From Pseudideonella sakaiensis (GTDB lineage Bacteria; Pseudomonadota; Gammaproteobacteria; Burkholderiales; Burkholderiaceae_C), in the NCBI RefSeq assembly GCF_001293525.1, contig NZ_BBYR01000026.1, positions 1-64,000 of the forward strand: a stretch of 64,000 nt of DNA. Direction: 5' to 3'. The number at the start of each line of letters is the position of its first letter. The stretch's first letter is position 1. This document shows, piece by piece, positions 54,015-62,780 of the stretch. Both the position numbers and the translations under genes were made by a program. The notes under the pieces are model-generated. The model was given only the letters and a program-made list of their open reading frames with translations, was not told where the DNA came from and did no database searches.

Positions 54015-55001
54015 TCAGGCCACGGTGATGCGGGCTTCGGAGATCACGCGGCTGAACTTCTCGCCCTCCGCCCGGATCCACGCCCGGCTCTTCTCGGTCG
54101 TCATCGTGCGGTCGACGAAATTCCCCATCTGGACGAAACGGTTGCGGATCTCGGTGTTCTCCATCGCCTTCTGGATCGAGCCGGCGAGTGCCGCGCTGAT
54201 GTCCGCCGGCAGTCCGGCCGGGCCGACGCAGGCGGTCCATGCGACGCATTGGTAGCCGCCGACGAACTCGCCCACGGCCGGCACCTCGCGCAGGACCTCG
54301 ATGGCGTCGAGGCGGCTGGCCGACGAGGTGGCGAGCGCGCGCAGCCGGCCGGTGCGGATCTGGCCGATGCAGGCCGGCAGGCTCGCGAACATGAAGTCGA
54401 ACTGGCCGCCGATCAGGTCCTGCAGCGCCGGCGCATCGCCCTTGTACGGGATGTGTTCGATCTTCAGCTTGGCCATCAGCTTCCACTGCTCGGTGGCGAT
54501 GTGGTTGGTGACACCGTTGCCGCCGGAGCCGTAGGTCACGCGGCGCGTGCGGATGGCCTTGACGAGGTCGTCGTAGGTCCTGAACTCCGATTCGGTCCGG
54601 ACCACCAGCAGCATCGGCACGATGCCGGTCACCATCACGGTCTCGAAGTCCGACACCGGGTTGTAGCCCGCGTTCGCGTACAGGTAGGGTGCGATGCCGA
54701 GGTTGCCGCTGCCGCCCCACATCAGCTGGTAGCCATCCGGCCGGGTCTTCACGAGGGTCTGGGCGGACAGCATGCTGCCCGCGCCGGGCTTGTTCTCCAC
54801 CACGAAGGCCTGCCCGAGGTCCTTCGTCAGCTCGTCGCAGAAGACGCGCGCGATGATGTCGGTCGCCTGCCCGGCAGGAAAGCCGACCAGCACCTTGATC
54901 GGGCGGGCGGGCCATTTCTCGGCAGTGGCCCAGGCCGCCCACGGGGCGCTGCCGAGCAGGGAGGCCGCGATCAGCTCGCGGCGACGGAGTCGGGTCGTCA
55001 T
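54015..55001 (-). CDS. Bug-family (TctC-like) periplasmic substrate-binding protein
   Basis: A 328-residue tripartite tricarboxylate transporter receptor of the kind greatly expanded in Burkholderiales. The Tat-like start MTTRLRRRELIAASLLGSAP precedes KWPARPIKVLVGFPAGQATDIIARV. Further family segments are VVENKPGAGSMLSAQTLV, GYQLMWGGSGNLGIAPYLY, HIPYKGDAPALQDLIGGQFD and GRLRALATSSASRLDAI. No TctA/TctB permease genes are nearby, as is common for these orphans. It probably binds the acid precursor handled by the neighbouring CoA-transferase enzymes. Confidence 0.9.
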   Translation of the reverse strand: MTTRLRRRELIAASLLGSAPWAAWATAEKWPARPIKVLVGFPAGQATDIIARVFCDELTKDLGQAFVVENKPGAGSMLSAQTLVKTRPDGYQLMWGGSGNLGIAPYLYANAGYNPVSDFETVMVTGIVPMLLVVRTESEFRTYDDLVKAIRTRRVTYGSGGNGVTNHIATEQWKLMAKLKIEHIPYKGDAPALQDLIGGQFDFMFASLPACIGQIRTGRLRALATSSASRLDAIEVLREVPAVGEFVGGYQCVAWTACVGPAGLPADISAALAGSIQKAMENTEIRNRFVQMGNFVDRTMTTEKSRAWIRAEGEKFSRVISEARITVA

Positions 55002-55056
55002 GGTCTTGTCTCCTTCTCTGGGTGGGCTCGGCCCGTGCCCGGGCGCGCCATGCGGG

Positions 55057-56148
55057 CTAGCGTGGCGCGGTGCCGGACGACCAGGCCTGTATCGCCTGCT
55101 GCGGCGATGCGCTCGTCGACGCGGGCCCCGGCGGGGGGCGCACGCCATCGAACAGGAAGGCCGCGGCCGGCACGTGACCGGTCCCGGCGGCCACGAAGCT
55201 GCCGCGCGCGGCAGGGTGGGGGTGCCGCGGGGCCTCGGCCAGCGACAGCACGGGCGTGACGCAGGCGTCCGTCCCGGCGAAGTGGGCGGCCCACTCGTCC
55301 CGCGTGCGGCTGGCGAAGCGTGCGGCGAACTGCCTGCGGATCTCCGGCCAGTGGGCCTCGGCGTCGCGATCGGGCAGGTCCGCCTCGAGATCGAGGCCCC
55401 GCACCAGGGCGGCATAGAACGCGGGTTCGAGCGCCCCGACCGCGACGAAGCGGCCGTCGCCGGTGCGGTAGGTGTCGTACCAGGGCAGGCCGCCGTCCAG
55501 CCGGTTGACGCCGCGCTCGTCGCGCCACTGGCCCATCTGCAGGCGGCTGTACAGCGTGGCCATCAGCGCGGCCGAGCCATCGACCATCGACACGTCGAGG
55601 GTCCGCCCGTGCCCGCTGCGCCGCGCCTCCCAGGCGGCCGCCAACAGGCCGATGGCGAGAAAGGCCCCGCCGCCGCCATAGTCCCCCACCAGGTTGAGCG
55701 GCGGCAGCGGACGATCCGGCGTGCCGATCGCGTGGAGCGCGCCGGTCAGCGCGATGTAGTTGATGTCGTGGCCGGCCTGCTGCGCCAGGGGCCCGGTCTG
55801 GCCCCAGCCCGTCATGCGGGCGTAGACCAGGCGCGGGTTGCGGGCCCGCGCGTCGTCCGGGCCGAGGCCCAGGCGCTCCATGGCGCCCGGCCGCAGGCCC
55901 TCGAGCAGCACGTCGGCGGCGGCGGCCAGCGCCAGCGCATCGCGCCGTCCATCGGGCGTCTTGAGGTCGATCTCCACGCAGGTGCGACCGCGCCGCACCG
56001 CGCCGAGCGTGTCCGGCTCGCCGTGGCTGCCCGGCCGCTCGATGCGGACGATGTCGGCCCCGAGGTCGGCCAGCAGCATGCCGCACCAGGGCACGGGTCC
56101 GATGGCTGCGAACTCGAGCACGCGCAGCCCGGCCAGCACGCCGCTCAC
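55057..56148 (-). CDS. Class III CoA-transferase family protein, alpha-methylacyl-CoA racemase-like
   Basis: A 363-residue CaiB/BaiF-fold protein. GHDINYIALTGALHAIG followed by LNLVGDYGGGGAFLAIGLL matches alpha-methylacyl-CoA racemases, where the His of GHDINY and the Asp of GDYGGG are the racemisation bases. Also visible are LADLGADIVRIERPGSHGEP and RTLDVSMVDGSAALMATLYS. Racemase action on a 2-methyl-branched acyl-CoA would fit the acyl-CoA dehydrogenase in this operon. GTG start overlapping the next CoA-transferase gene by GTGA. A plain CoA-transferase remains possible. Confidence 0.85.
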   Translation of the reverse strand: MSGVLAGLRVLEFAAIGPVPWCGMLLADLGADIVRIERPGSHGEPDTLGAVRRGRTCVEIDLKTPDGRRDALALAAAADVLLEGLRPGAMERLGLGPDDARARNPRLVYARMTGWGQTGPLAQQAGHDINYIALTGALHAIGTPDRPLPPLNLVGDYGGGGAFLAIGLLAAAWEARRSGHGRTLDVSMVDGSAALMATLYSRLQMGQWRDERGVNRLDGGLPWYDTYRTGDGRFVAVGALEPAFYAALVRGLDLEADLPDRDAEAHWPEIRRQFAARFASRTRDEWAAHFAGTDACVTPVLSLAEAPRHPHPAARGSFVAAGTGHVPAAAFLFDGVRPPPGPASTSASPQQAIQAWSSGTAPR

Positions 56149-57461
56149 GGCAACCTCGTCGCGTCGTTCCCCGGACCGGACGGGGCTGCGTCCGGTGCAG
56201 TCGCGGGCCGGGTGCGCCTTGCCTTCATCCGCTGCGGGTCGCAGGCGACCACGCCGGCCGCCTCGAGGGCGTCGATGCGCGCATCGTCGAGCCCCGCAAG
56301 CGCCTGCAGCACCTCCCGGGTGTCCTGGCCGATCCGGTGGCCGGACCAGCGGATGCGTCCCGGGGTGGCGCTGAGCTTCGGGACGACCCCCGCGAGCGTG
56401 ACCTCGCCCAGGTCCTCGTCGGGCGTCCTGACGAGCATGTCGCGAGCGCGGTAGTGCGGGTCGGCAAAGATGTCGGCCATCGAGTAGATGGGCGTCGCCG
56501 GCACGTCCTGGGCGTCGAGCGCGGCTGTCAGCGCCGCCGTGGGCAGCCGACGCGTCCAGGCGCCGATCAGCGCTTCCAGTTCCTCCTCATGGGCGTTGCG
56601 CCCGGCCTGGGTCGCGAAGCGCGGGTCCGTGCCCAGCGCCGGATCACCCATGGCGCAGGTGAGCCGGCGGAACACCGCGTCGGCCAGTGCCGCGATGTGG
56701 ACGTGCGAGCCGTCGGCGGTCGGGAACAGGGTGTTCGGTGCGCTCTGCGGCAGCCGCGGCCCGCAGCGCATGCCGATCGCGCCGGTCTTGTCGAAGGCCG
56801 GCACGTGGGACTCCATGAAGCTGAAGGCGGATTCGATCAGGCTCACGTCGACCACCTGACCCTGGCCCGTGCGTTCGCGGTGCAGCGCAGCCATCACCGT
56901 GCCGAGCGCGGCGTACAGGCCGGTGATGTAGTCCGTCAGCGGCATCGCCACGCGCGAGGGGGGGCGGTCCGGATCGCCGATCAGCTGGCGCAGGCCGCTC
57001 ATCGCCTCGCCAATCACACCGTAGCCCGGCCGCGCGCTGTAGGGGCCGGTCTGGCCGAATCCGCTCACGCGCGTGAGGATCAGGTCCGGACGGGACTGCG
57101 TCAGGACGTCGTAGCCCAGCCCCCATCGCTCCAGCGTGCCCGGCCGGAAGTTCTCGACCACGATGTCGAAGCGCGGCAGCGTCGCCAGCAGCAGGTCGCG
57201 GCCTGCCGGCTGCCGCAGGTCGATCGAGACGATCCGCTTGTTGCGACAGATCGACGCCGCGTACAGGGACTTGCCGTCCACCGTCTGGCCCAGGCCACGG
57301 ATGGTGTCGCCCTCGGGATCCTCCACCTTCACGACCTCGGCACCGAAGTCGGCCAGGAGGCGCGCGCAGAAAGGGCCCGAGGCGGTGGAGCCGAGTTCGA
57401 GGACCCGGCAGCCGGCCAGCGGGCCGGCTGCCGCCTCGTCGCGATGCGGGAGGGCAGCCAT
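56145..57461 (-). CDS. CaiB/BaiF class III CoA-transferase
   Basis: A 438-residue enzyme that swaps CoA between acids. Features are CRVLELGSTASGPFCARLLA, FGAEVVKVEDPEGDTIRG, NKRIVSIDLRQPAGRDLLL, VENFRPGTLERWGLGYD and the region MPLTDYITGLYAALGTVMAA with the likely catalytic Asp. The ATG at 57461 is used; a GTG 9 bases earlier also lies in frame. First gene of the operon with the racemase-like protein, the Bug receptor and the acyl-CoA dehydrogenase. It would activate an imported acid as its CoA ester. Confidence 0.88.
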   Translation of the reverse strand: MAALPHRDEAAAGPLAGCRVLELGSTASGPFCARLLADFGAEVVKVEDPEGDTIRGLGQTVDGKSLYAASICRNKRIVSIDLRQPAGRDLLLATLPRFDIVVENFRPGTLERWGLGYDVLTQSRPDLILTRVSGFGQTGPYSARPGYGVIGEAMSGLRQLIGDPDRPPSRVAMPLTDYITGLYAALGTVMAALHRERTGQGQVVDVSLIESAFSFMESHVPAFDKTGAIGMRCGPRLPQSAPNTLFPTADGSHVHIAALADAVFRRLTCAMGDPALGTDPRFATQAGRNAHEEELEALIGAWTRRLPTAALTAALDAQDVPATPIYSMADIFADPHYRARDMLVRTPDEDLGEVTLAGVVPKLSATPGRIRWSGHRIGQDTREVLQALAGLDDARIDALEAAGVVACDPQRMKARRTRPATAPDAAPSGPGNDATRLP

Positions 57462-57622
57462 GGGAAGCACGAAGTGAATGGCCGCGGATTCTGGGTGGCC
57501 GCTGCGCGGACGGCCATCCGAGGTTTCGGAACGCCGCGTTCGGCCTCGACGAACGTGGCAGCGTCCTGCGGCTCAGCCGCGTCCGGTTCGGCCGGTGTCG
57601 CCCGAGGTGCGTCGCGCGGGCC

Positions 57623-59560
57623 TCAGCCCGTCGCCCACAGCGTCACCCGGTAGGTGACGAACGCCGCCGCATAGGCGAGCGCGAACAGGTAGGCCGCGGC
57701 CAGCGCGGCCCAGCGCAGGCCGGCCTCGCGGCGCAGCGTGGCCAGGGTCGCCAGGCACATCGGCGCGAAGACGTACCAGGCCAGCAGCGAGAAGGCCGTG
57801 GCCAGGCTCCAGCCATGGGCGATCAGCGGCGCCAGCGCCTGGGCCGTGTCGTCGCCGGTGGCCGACAGCGCATAGACGGTGCCGAGCGCGCTGACGGCGA
57901 CCTCGCGCGCTGCCAGGCCCGGCACCAGCGCGATGCTGATCTGCCAGTTGAAGCCGATCGGCTCGAACACCACGGCCAGCGCGCGCCCGAGCAGGCCGGC
58001 CAGGCTGTACTGGATCGCCGGCCCCGTGGCGTCCGGCGGGGGCGACGGCACGCTGGCGAGGAACCACAGCACGATGGTGAGCGCCAGGATGATGCCGCCC
58101 ACGCGGCGCAGGAAGATCTGCGCGCGCTGCCACAGCCCGATCGCGAGGTTGCGCAGCGTCGGCCAGTGGTAGCGCGGCAGCTCCATCATCAGCGAGCGGG
58201 TCTGGCCGCCGGCGCTCAGGCGCTTGGCGACCCAGGCCACGCCCAGCGCACCGACTATCCCCGCGAGGTAGAGGCCGAACAGCACCAGCCCCTGCAGTTC
58301 GAGCCCGCCGAGGACCTCGTGCTGCGGCACGAAGGCACCGATCAGCAGCGCGTACACCGGCAGCCGCGCCGAGCAGGTCATCAGCGGCGCGATCATCACC
58401 GTGACGAGGCGGTCGCGCGGGTTCGACACCGTTCGCGCCGCGAGGATGCCGGGGATCGCGCAGGCGAAGCTGGACAGCAGCGGGATGAAGGAGCGCCCGG
58501 ACAGCCCCACGCCGCCCATCAGCCGGTCCAGCAGGAAGGCCGCGCGCGGCAGGTAGCCCGACTCCTCGAGCACCAGGATGAAGAAGAACAGGATCAGGAT
58601 CTGCGGCAGGAAGACCAGCACGCCGCCGACGCCGGCGATCACGCCGTCGACCAGCAGGCTGCGCAGTGGCCCCTCGGCCAGCGCCTGGCCGAGCCGGTCG
58701 CCGCACCACGCGGTGGCCGCCTCGATCCAGCCCTTGGGCGTCTCCGCCCATGCGAACACGGCCTGGAACACGAGGAAGAGCAGCACGCCGAGCAGCAGCG
58801 GCCCGGCCACGGGATGCAGCACCACGCGATCGATGCGGTCGCTGGTGGTGTGCGGCACCGCGTCGGCGAGGCCGAGGCGCTCGAGGATGCCGCGCACCGC
58901 CGCGTGGTCGCCGCGGGCGTCGTGCGCCGGCGCCGGCGCCACGGCGGTGGTCGCGCCGCGGTCCGCGCCGGCGCTCGCAGCCGGCGCCGCTGCGGCGCCG
59001 GGCGGCAGTGCGCCGGCCTGCCAGACCGCCGGGTCGTCCAGCAGCGCGCGCAGGGCCTGGGCGCCATCGCCGTGCACCGCGACCGTGGGCACCACCGGCA
59101 CGCCCAGTTCGCGCCCGAGCGCGGCCGCGTCGATGCGCAGGCCCTGGCGCTCCGCCAGGTCGACCATGTTCAGCGCCACCACGCAGGGCAGGCCGGTGCG
59201 GCGCACCGCGAGCACCAGCCGCAGGTTGCGCCGCAGGTTGGTGGCGTCGACCACGCACACCACCAGGTCGGGCCGCTTCTCGCCCACGGCCTGGCCGTTG
59301 AGCACGCGCACGGTGACGGCCTCGTCCGGCGAGCGGGGGTTGAGGCTGTAGACGCCGGGCAGGTCGAGCAGGCGCAGCACGCGGCCGGCGGCACTGGTGA
59401 GCCGGCCCTCCTTGCGCTCGATCGTCACGCCGGCGTAGTTGGCGACCTTCTGGTGGCTGCCGGTCAGGCGGTTGAAGAGCGCGGTCTTGCCGCAGTTGGG
59501 GTTGCCGACCAGGGCCAGCAGGCGCCCCGGCGGGTGCAGGTGGACGACGGCCTCATGCAT
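57623..59560 (-). CDS. feoB: Ferrous iron transport protein B
   Basis: A 645-residue Fe(II) transporter with a GTPase head. G1 GNPNCGKT (about 19-26), G2 GVTIERKEG, G3 DLPGVYSLNP and G4 NMVDLAE are intact. The membrane part has the two Gate repeats, for example LEESGYLPRAAFLLDRLMGG with GRSFIPLLSSFACAIPGILAA. It is shorter than E. coli FeoB (773), with a brief spacer after the G domain. The ATG at 59560 overlaps feoA by 8 bases; an ATG at 59575 would add five residues. Confidence 0.94.
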   Translation of the reverse strand: MHEAVVHLHPPGRLLALVGNPNCGKTALFNRLTGSHQKVANYAGVTIERKEGRLTSAAGRVLRLLDLPGVYSLNPRSPDEAVTVRVLNGQAVGEKRPDLVVCVVDATNLRRNLRLVLAVRRTGLPCVVALNMVDLAERQGLRIDAAALGRELGVPVVPTVAVHGDGAQALRALLDDPAVWQAGALPPGAAAAPAASAGADRGATTAVAPAPAHDARGDHAAVRGILERLGLADAVPHTTSDRIDRVVLHPVAGPLLLGVLLFLVFQAVFAWAETPKGWIEAATAWCGDRLGQALAEGPLRSLLVDGVIAGVGGVLVFLPQILILFFFILVLEESGYLPRAAFLLDRLMGGVGLSGRSFIPLLSSFACAIPGILAARTVSNPRDRLVTVMIAPLMTCSARLPVYALLIGAFVPQHEVLGGLELQGLVLFGLYLAGIVGALGVAWVAKRLSAGGQTRSLMMELPRYHWPTLRNLAIGLWQRAQIFLRRVGGIILALTIVLWFLASVPSPPPDATGPAIQYSLAGLLGRALAVVFEPIGFNWQISIALVPGLAAREVAVSALGTVYALSATGDDTAQALAPLIAHGWSLATAFSLLAWYVFAPMCLATLATLRREAGLRWAALAAAYLFALAYAAAFVTYRVTLWATG

Positions 59561-59888
59561 GGCCAGGGGCCGCATCGGCCGTGCCGCCGGCCTCCTCCAC
59601 GGCGATGCAGGCGGCCTCGGCCCGGCGCAGGGCGAAGGTCGAGTCGCCGATGCGCACCACCAGCGGGTCGTGGCCGGGCAGGCCGTGCGCCAGCACGCAG
59701 ACCGTCTCGCCCGGCAGGAAGCCGATCTCCTCCAGCCGGGCCGGCCACTCGGGGGCGCCGCGTGGCGCCCGGATCCGGTGCACGAGCGCAGGCCGGTGCA
59801 GCGGCAGGCGGTCCAGCGTGGGGTTCGTCCCGGCCGGTGCCGGGTCCGGGGCCGCCGCCCCGGCGGAAGTCGCCGCGTGCCTGTCCAT
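59553..59888 (-). CDS. feoA: FeoA-domain protein with N-terminal extension
   Basis: A 111-residue protein. The C-terminal 75 residues are the SH3-like FeoA domain (LEEIGFLPGETVCVLAHGLP, PLVVRIGDSTFALRRAEAACI). About 35 residues of Ala/Pro-rich sequence precede it, where E. coli FeoA (75) has none. ATG at 59888 is chosen; a TTG at 59936 would lengthen it. FeoA supports FeoB in Fe(II) uptake. No FeoC is present. Confidence 0.88.
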   Translation of the reverse strand: MDRHAATSAGAAAPDPAPAGTNPTLDRLPLHRPALVHRIRAPRGAPEWPARLEEIGFLPGETVCVLAHGLPGHDPLVVRIGDSTFALRRAEAACIAVEEAGGTADAAPGHA

Positions 59889-59934
59889 CGCGAGGATCGG
59901 CGCCGCCGCGCAGGGCGGCGGGCCGGATGCAGTC

Positions 59935-59953
59935 AAGAATCGTTTGCATTATC
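59935..59953 (-). promoter_or_regulatory. Possible Fur box upstream of feoA
   Basis: On the minus strand the 19 bases beginning GATAATGCAAACGATTC match the classic Fur consensus at about 13 of 19 positions. The site is about 50 bases before the feoA start, where an iron-responsive operator is expected. Confidence 0.5.
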
Positions 59954-60036
59954 CGCCGAATCGCGCGGGGCCGGCGGCGGCCGTCTCCGGGGCGATCCCG
60001 TGGTCACCGCACCGGCGCGTCGCTACAGTCGCGCCC

Positions 60037-60399
60037 ATGGTTGGGAACCTGCTCCTGCTCGCCGCGGCGGCGCTGGCCTTCGTCGTCTGGGTCGTGGGCT
60101 CGGTCTATTTCGGTCGCGAGGGCCGGCGCGAGCGCGAGGATGCCCGGCGCACGCGCGAGGCGATGGAGGTGGCCGAGCAGGCCTGGCGCAACCGCCTGCG
60201 GCAGGCGCCGTCGGACGCTGCGGCGCCGGCGCGGCCCGCTGCAGCCACCCGCCCGGCGCCGGCCCCGCCGACCGCTCCGCGTGCGTCGCGCCCGCCGGCC
60301 GGGGGTCGGCTGCCCATCCTGACCGACGTGATCGTGCTGCCGCCCCGACCGGCGGCGCGCGACGCCGGCCCGGCCGGCCGGCAGCACGAGCTCTTCTAG
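60037..60399 (+). CDS. Small single-pass membrane protein
   Basis: A 120-residue hypothetical protein. Residues 3-23 form one membrane segment (LLLLAAAALAFVVWVVGSVY), followed by a strongly charged helix (REGRREREDARRTREAMEV) and an Ala/Pro-rich cytoplasmic stretch. A final conserved-looking ILTDVIVLPP and a C-terminal HELF are visible. No family is recognised. It lies alone between the divergent feo operon and the convergent TonB receptor gene. Confidence 0.6.
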   Translation: MVGNLLLLAAAALAFVVWVVGSVYFGREGRREREDARRTREAMEVAEQAWRNRLRQAPSDAAAPARPAAATRPAPAPPTAPRASRPPAGGRLPILTDVIVLPPRPAARDAGPAGRQHELF

Positions 60400-60422
60400 C
60401 GGGCACGGCGGCCCGCGGCGGC

Positions 60423-62705
60423 TCAGAGCGACGCTTCCACCGACAGCCGCCAGGTCCGCGGCGCCATCGGGAACAGGTAGGCGTGGCCGAACTGGTAGGG
60501 CGATTCGCGCCACGCGCGCCGGTCGAACGCGTTGTCCACGCCGGCCCGCCAGGTCAGGCGGGTGTCGCCCTGGCGCTGCACCCAGCGCAGGCCGAGGTCG
60601 GCGCGGGCCCAGCCCGGGATCGACACGCTGTTGTCGGGCAGCACCATGCGCCGGCTTTCGGCCACCCCGTCGAGCTGCAGGCTCAGCCCCGGCACCGCGG
60701 CGACGGCATAGGCCACGCTGGCATTCAGGGAACGCGCGGGCACGTTGGTCGGCTGCAGGCCGTTCAGTGCGGCGATCGCGCTGCCCTTGCGGCGGGCGCG
60801 CAGCCACTGGACGCCGCCATTCAGGCTCCAGGGGCCGCCGCGCCAGCCCAGGCGCGCCTCCAGCCCGCGGTGCACCGCGTCACCGTCCGCCTGGCGCGTG
60901 CAGGTGCCGCCCGGCTGGTCGCTGCCGCAGTCGCTGCCGAGGTCCGAGAAGGCGGGCCGGCGCAGCTCGAAGGCGGTCAGCTCCCAGCTGGTGTCGCTGC
61001 CGTTCGACACACCGCCCTTCAGCCCCAGCTCGAGCTGGCGGCTCTTCAGCGCCGGCAGCGCCTGGCCGCGGTTGGTGTAGCGCGCGCGGTTCGGCGCGAC
61101 CTCGCTCTCGACGCCGCGGCCCCAGCTGGCGTAGGCGAGGGTCTGCTCGCCGAGCTCCTGGCTCAGCGCCAGCCAGGGGGTGGTGACGCGCTGCGTGTAG
61201 TCGGTCGGGCGCGAGCCGTCGGTGCGCACGCTGGCCCGCTGCAGCCGGGTGTGGCGCACGCCGAGCCACGCGGTGGTGCCGGGGCGCAGGCGCAGCGCGT
61301 CGCGTGCGAAGAGCTCGGTCGAGCGCTCGTCGCGGTCGGTGTTCACGTCGGTCAGCGTCGGGTCCGCGGGCGTCACGGCGGTGCCGTCGACATTCCCCTG
61401 GCCGACGTAGTTGTAGGCCTGGTCCTGGAAGCGGTTGCGCACGCGGCTGTGCAGCACGCCCACGCTCAGCGCGTGCTGCCAGTCGCCGGTGCGCAGCCGG
61501 CCGTGCAGCGCGGCCTCGGCGGCGTCGGTGCGGCGCCGCTCGTTGTCGCTGCGGAAGTCGTAGAGGTCGTAACGGCCGTCGGGGCAGAAGCGGTCGGCGT
61601 AGTAGACGTCGGTGGCGGCGTCGTAGCAGCCATAGGCATAGGCCAGCCGGTCCTGCGAGCGCAGCTGCTGGGTGGCGACGTGGCCGGTGGCGCGCCAGTC
61701 CGCGCCCAGCGGCTGGGTGAGGCGCAGCGAGGCGGTGTTCCCCTCCATCACGACGGGCAGCGACCAGGGCTGGTTGTTCAGGCTCAGGCGCGGGTCCGGC
61801 ACGGCGGGCACGCGGTCGCCGAGCAGGCTGAAGCCGGGCACGCTGGGCTGGCTGCGCCGGCTGTGCTCCACCTCCGCCTCCAGCAGCGCGCCGCTGGGCA
61901 GCCGCCAGTCGGCGGCGAGCGCCAGCAGCTGCCGCTCGCCGTCCGCGTTGCGCACGATCGGGGCCAGCCGCTCGGCCGCCACGTTCAGGCGCAGGCCGAA
62001 GGCCTGGTCGCTGCCGAAGCGGCGGCTCAGGTCGAGTGCGCCCAGCACCGAGCCGCGTTCGCGCCAGGCCAGCGTGGCCTGGGTCAGCGGCGTCGCGAGC
62101 GGCCGCTTGACGACCAGGTTCACCAGGCCGCCCGGCGCACTCGTGCCGGCCTGCAGGCCGCTGGTGCCCTTGAGCACCTCGACGCGCTCCTTGTTGTCCA
62201 GGGGGATCGCGGTCTCGGCATTGATCGGCAGGCCGTCGCGGCGGTAGTTGAAGCGGTTGTCGATCACGAAGCCGCGCACCGTCAGGTAGTCCCAGTAGCC
62301 CTCGGTGTTGTAGGCGTCGCTGACGCCGGGGTCGGCGCGCACCAGGTCGGCCAGGCGCACCGCGCCGCGGTCGCGCAGCGCCTCGGCGGTGAACACGCTG
62401 GCCTGGAAGGGCGCCTTGCGCAGCGGCACCTCGCCCCAGCCGGCGACCGTCGGCACCGGCTCGACGCGGCCGGTGACGGTGACGGTGCCGAGCTCGGTGG
62501 CGGGCGCCGCGGCGCTGGCCGCGGCCGCCGAGGAGGCCGCGGACGCAGCGGGTGAAGGGCGCAGGGCCGCCGCGGGCGCTGCGGCGCTGCCCGTGGGCGC
62601 GTCCTGCGCGGCCGCGGCCGTGCAGCAGGCGAGCCACGCGGCGGTGGCGAGGCGGGAGAACGGGGAGGGCGCCGAGCGGGCGGCGCGGAGGAACGGGCGT
62701 GCCAT
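60423..62705 (-). CDS. TonB-dependent receptor under TPP riboswitch, probable thiamine-related transporter
   Basis: A 760-residue outer-membrane receptor whose sequence resembles siderophore receptors of the FhuA/FpvA type. A signal peptide and Ala-rich spacer lead to a TonB-box-like LGTVTVTG. The plug has ALRDRGAVRLADLVRADPGV, YLTVRGFVIDNRFNYRRDGL, and ERVEVLKGTSGLQAGTSAPG with LVNLVVKRP. The barrel contains DTSWELTAFELRRPAFSDLG and ends FDRRAWRESPYQFGHAYLFP, MAPRTWRLSVEASL. The TPP riboswitch just upstream shows that it is repressed by thiamine pyrophosphate. Uptake of thiamine, its phosphates or a precursor is therefore more likely than iron. Start 62705 fits the signal peptide. Confidence 0.85.
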   Translation of the reverse strand: MARPFLRAARSAPSPFSRLATAAWLACCTAAAAQDAPTGSAAAPAAALRPSPAASAASSAAAASAAAPATELGTVTVTGRVEPVPTVAGWGEVPLRKAPFQASVFTAEALRDRGAVRLADLVRADPGVSDAYNTEGYWDYLTVRGFVIDNRFNYRRDGLPINAETAIPLDNKERVEVLKGTSGLQAGTSAPGGLVNLVVKRPLATPLTQATLAWRERGSVLGALDLSRRFGSDQAFGLRLNVAAERLAPIVRNADGERQLLALAADWRLPSGALLEAEVEHSRRSQPSVPGFSLLGDRVPAVPDPRLSLNNQPWSLPVVMEGNTASLRLTQPLGADWRATGHVATQQLRSQDRLAYAYGCYDAATDVYYADRFCPDGRYDLYDFRSDNERRRTDAAEAALHGRLRTGDWQHALSVGVLHSRVRNRFQDQAYNYVGQGNVDGTAVTPADPTLTDVNTDRDERSTELFARDALRLRPGTTAWLGVRHTRLQRASVRTDGSRPTDYTQRVTTPWLALSQELGEQTLAYASWGRGVESEVAPNRARYTNRGQALPALKSRQLELGLKGGVSNGSDTSWELTAFELRRPAFSDLGSDCGSDQPGGTCTRQADGDAVHRGLEARLGWRGGPWSLNGGVQWLRARRKGSAIAALNGLQPTNVPARSLNASVAYAVAAVPGLSLQLDGVAESRRMVLPDNSVSIPGWARADLGLRWVQRQGDTRLTWRAGVDNAFDRRAWRESPYQFGHAYLFPMAPRTWRLSVEASL

Positions 62706-62780
62706 CGTGTGGTCCAGGAGCGATGGCAGGTCGGCAGGCCTGCGCACGCCCCGGGGCGGACCACGGTCGCGGCGTCAACC

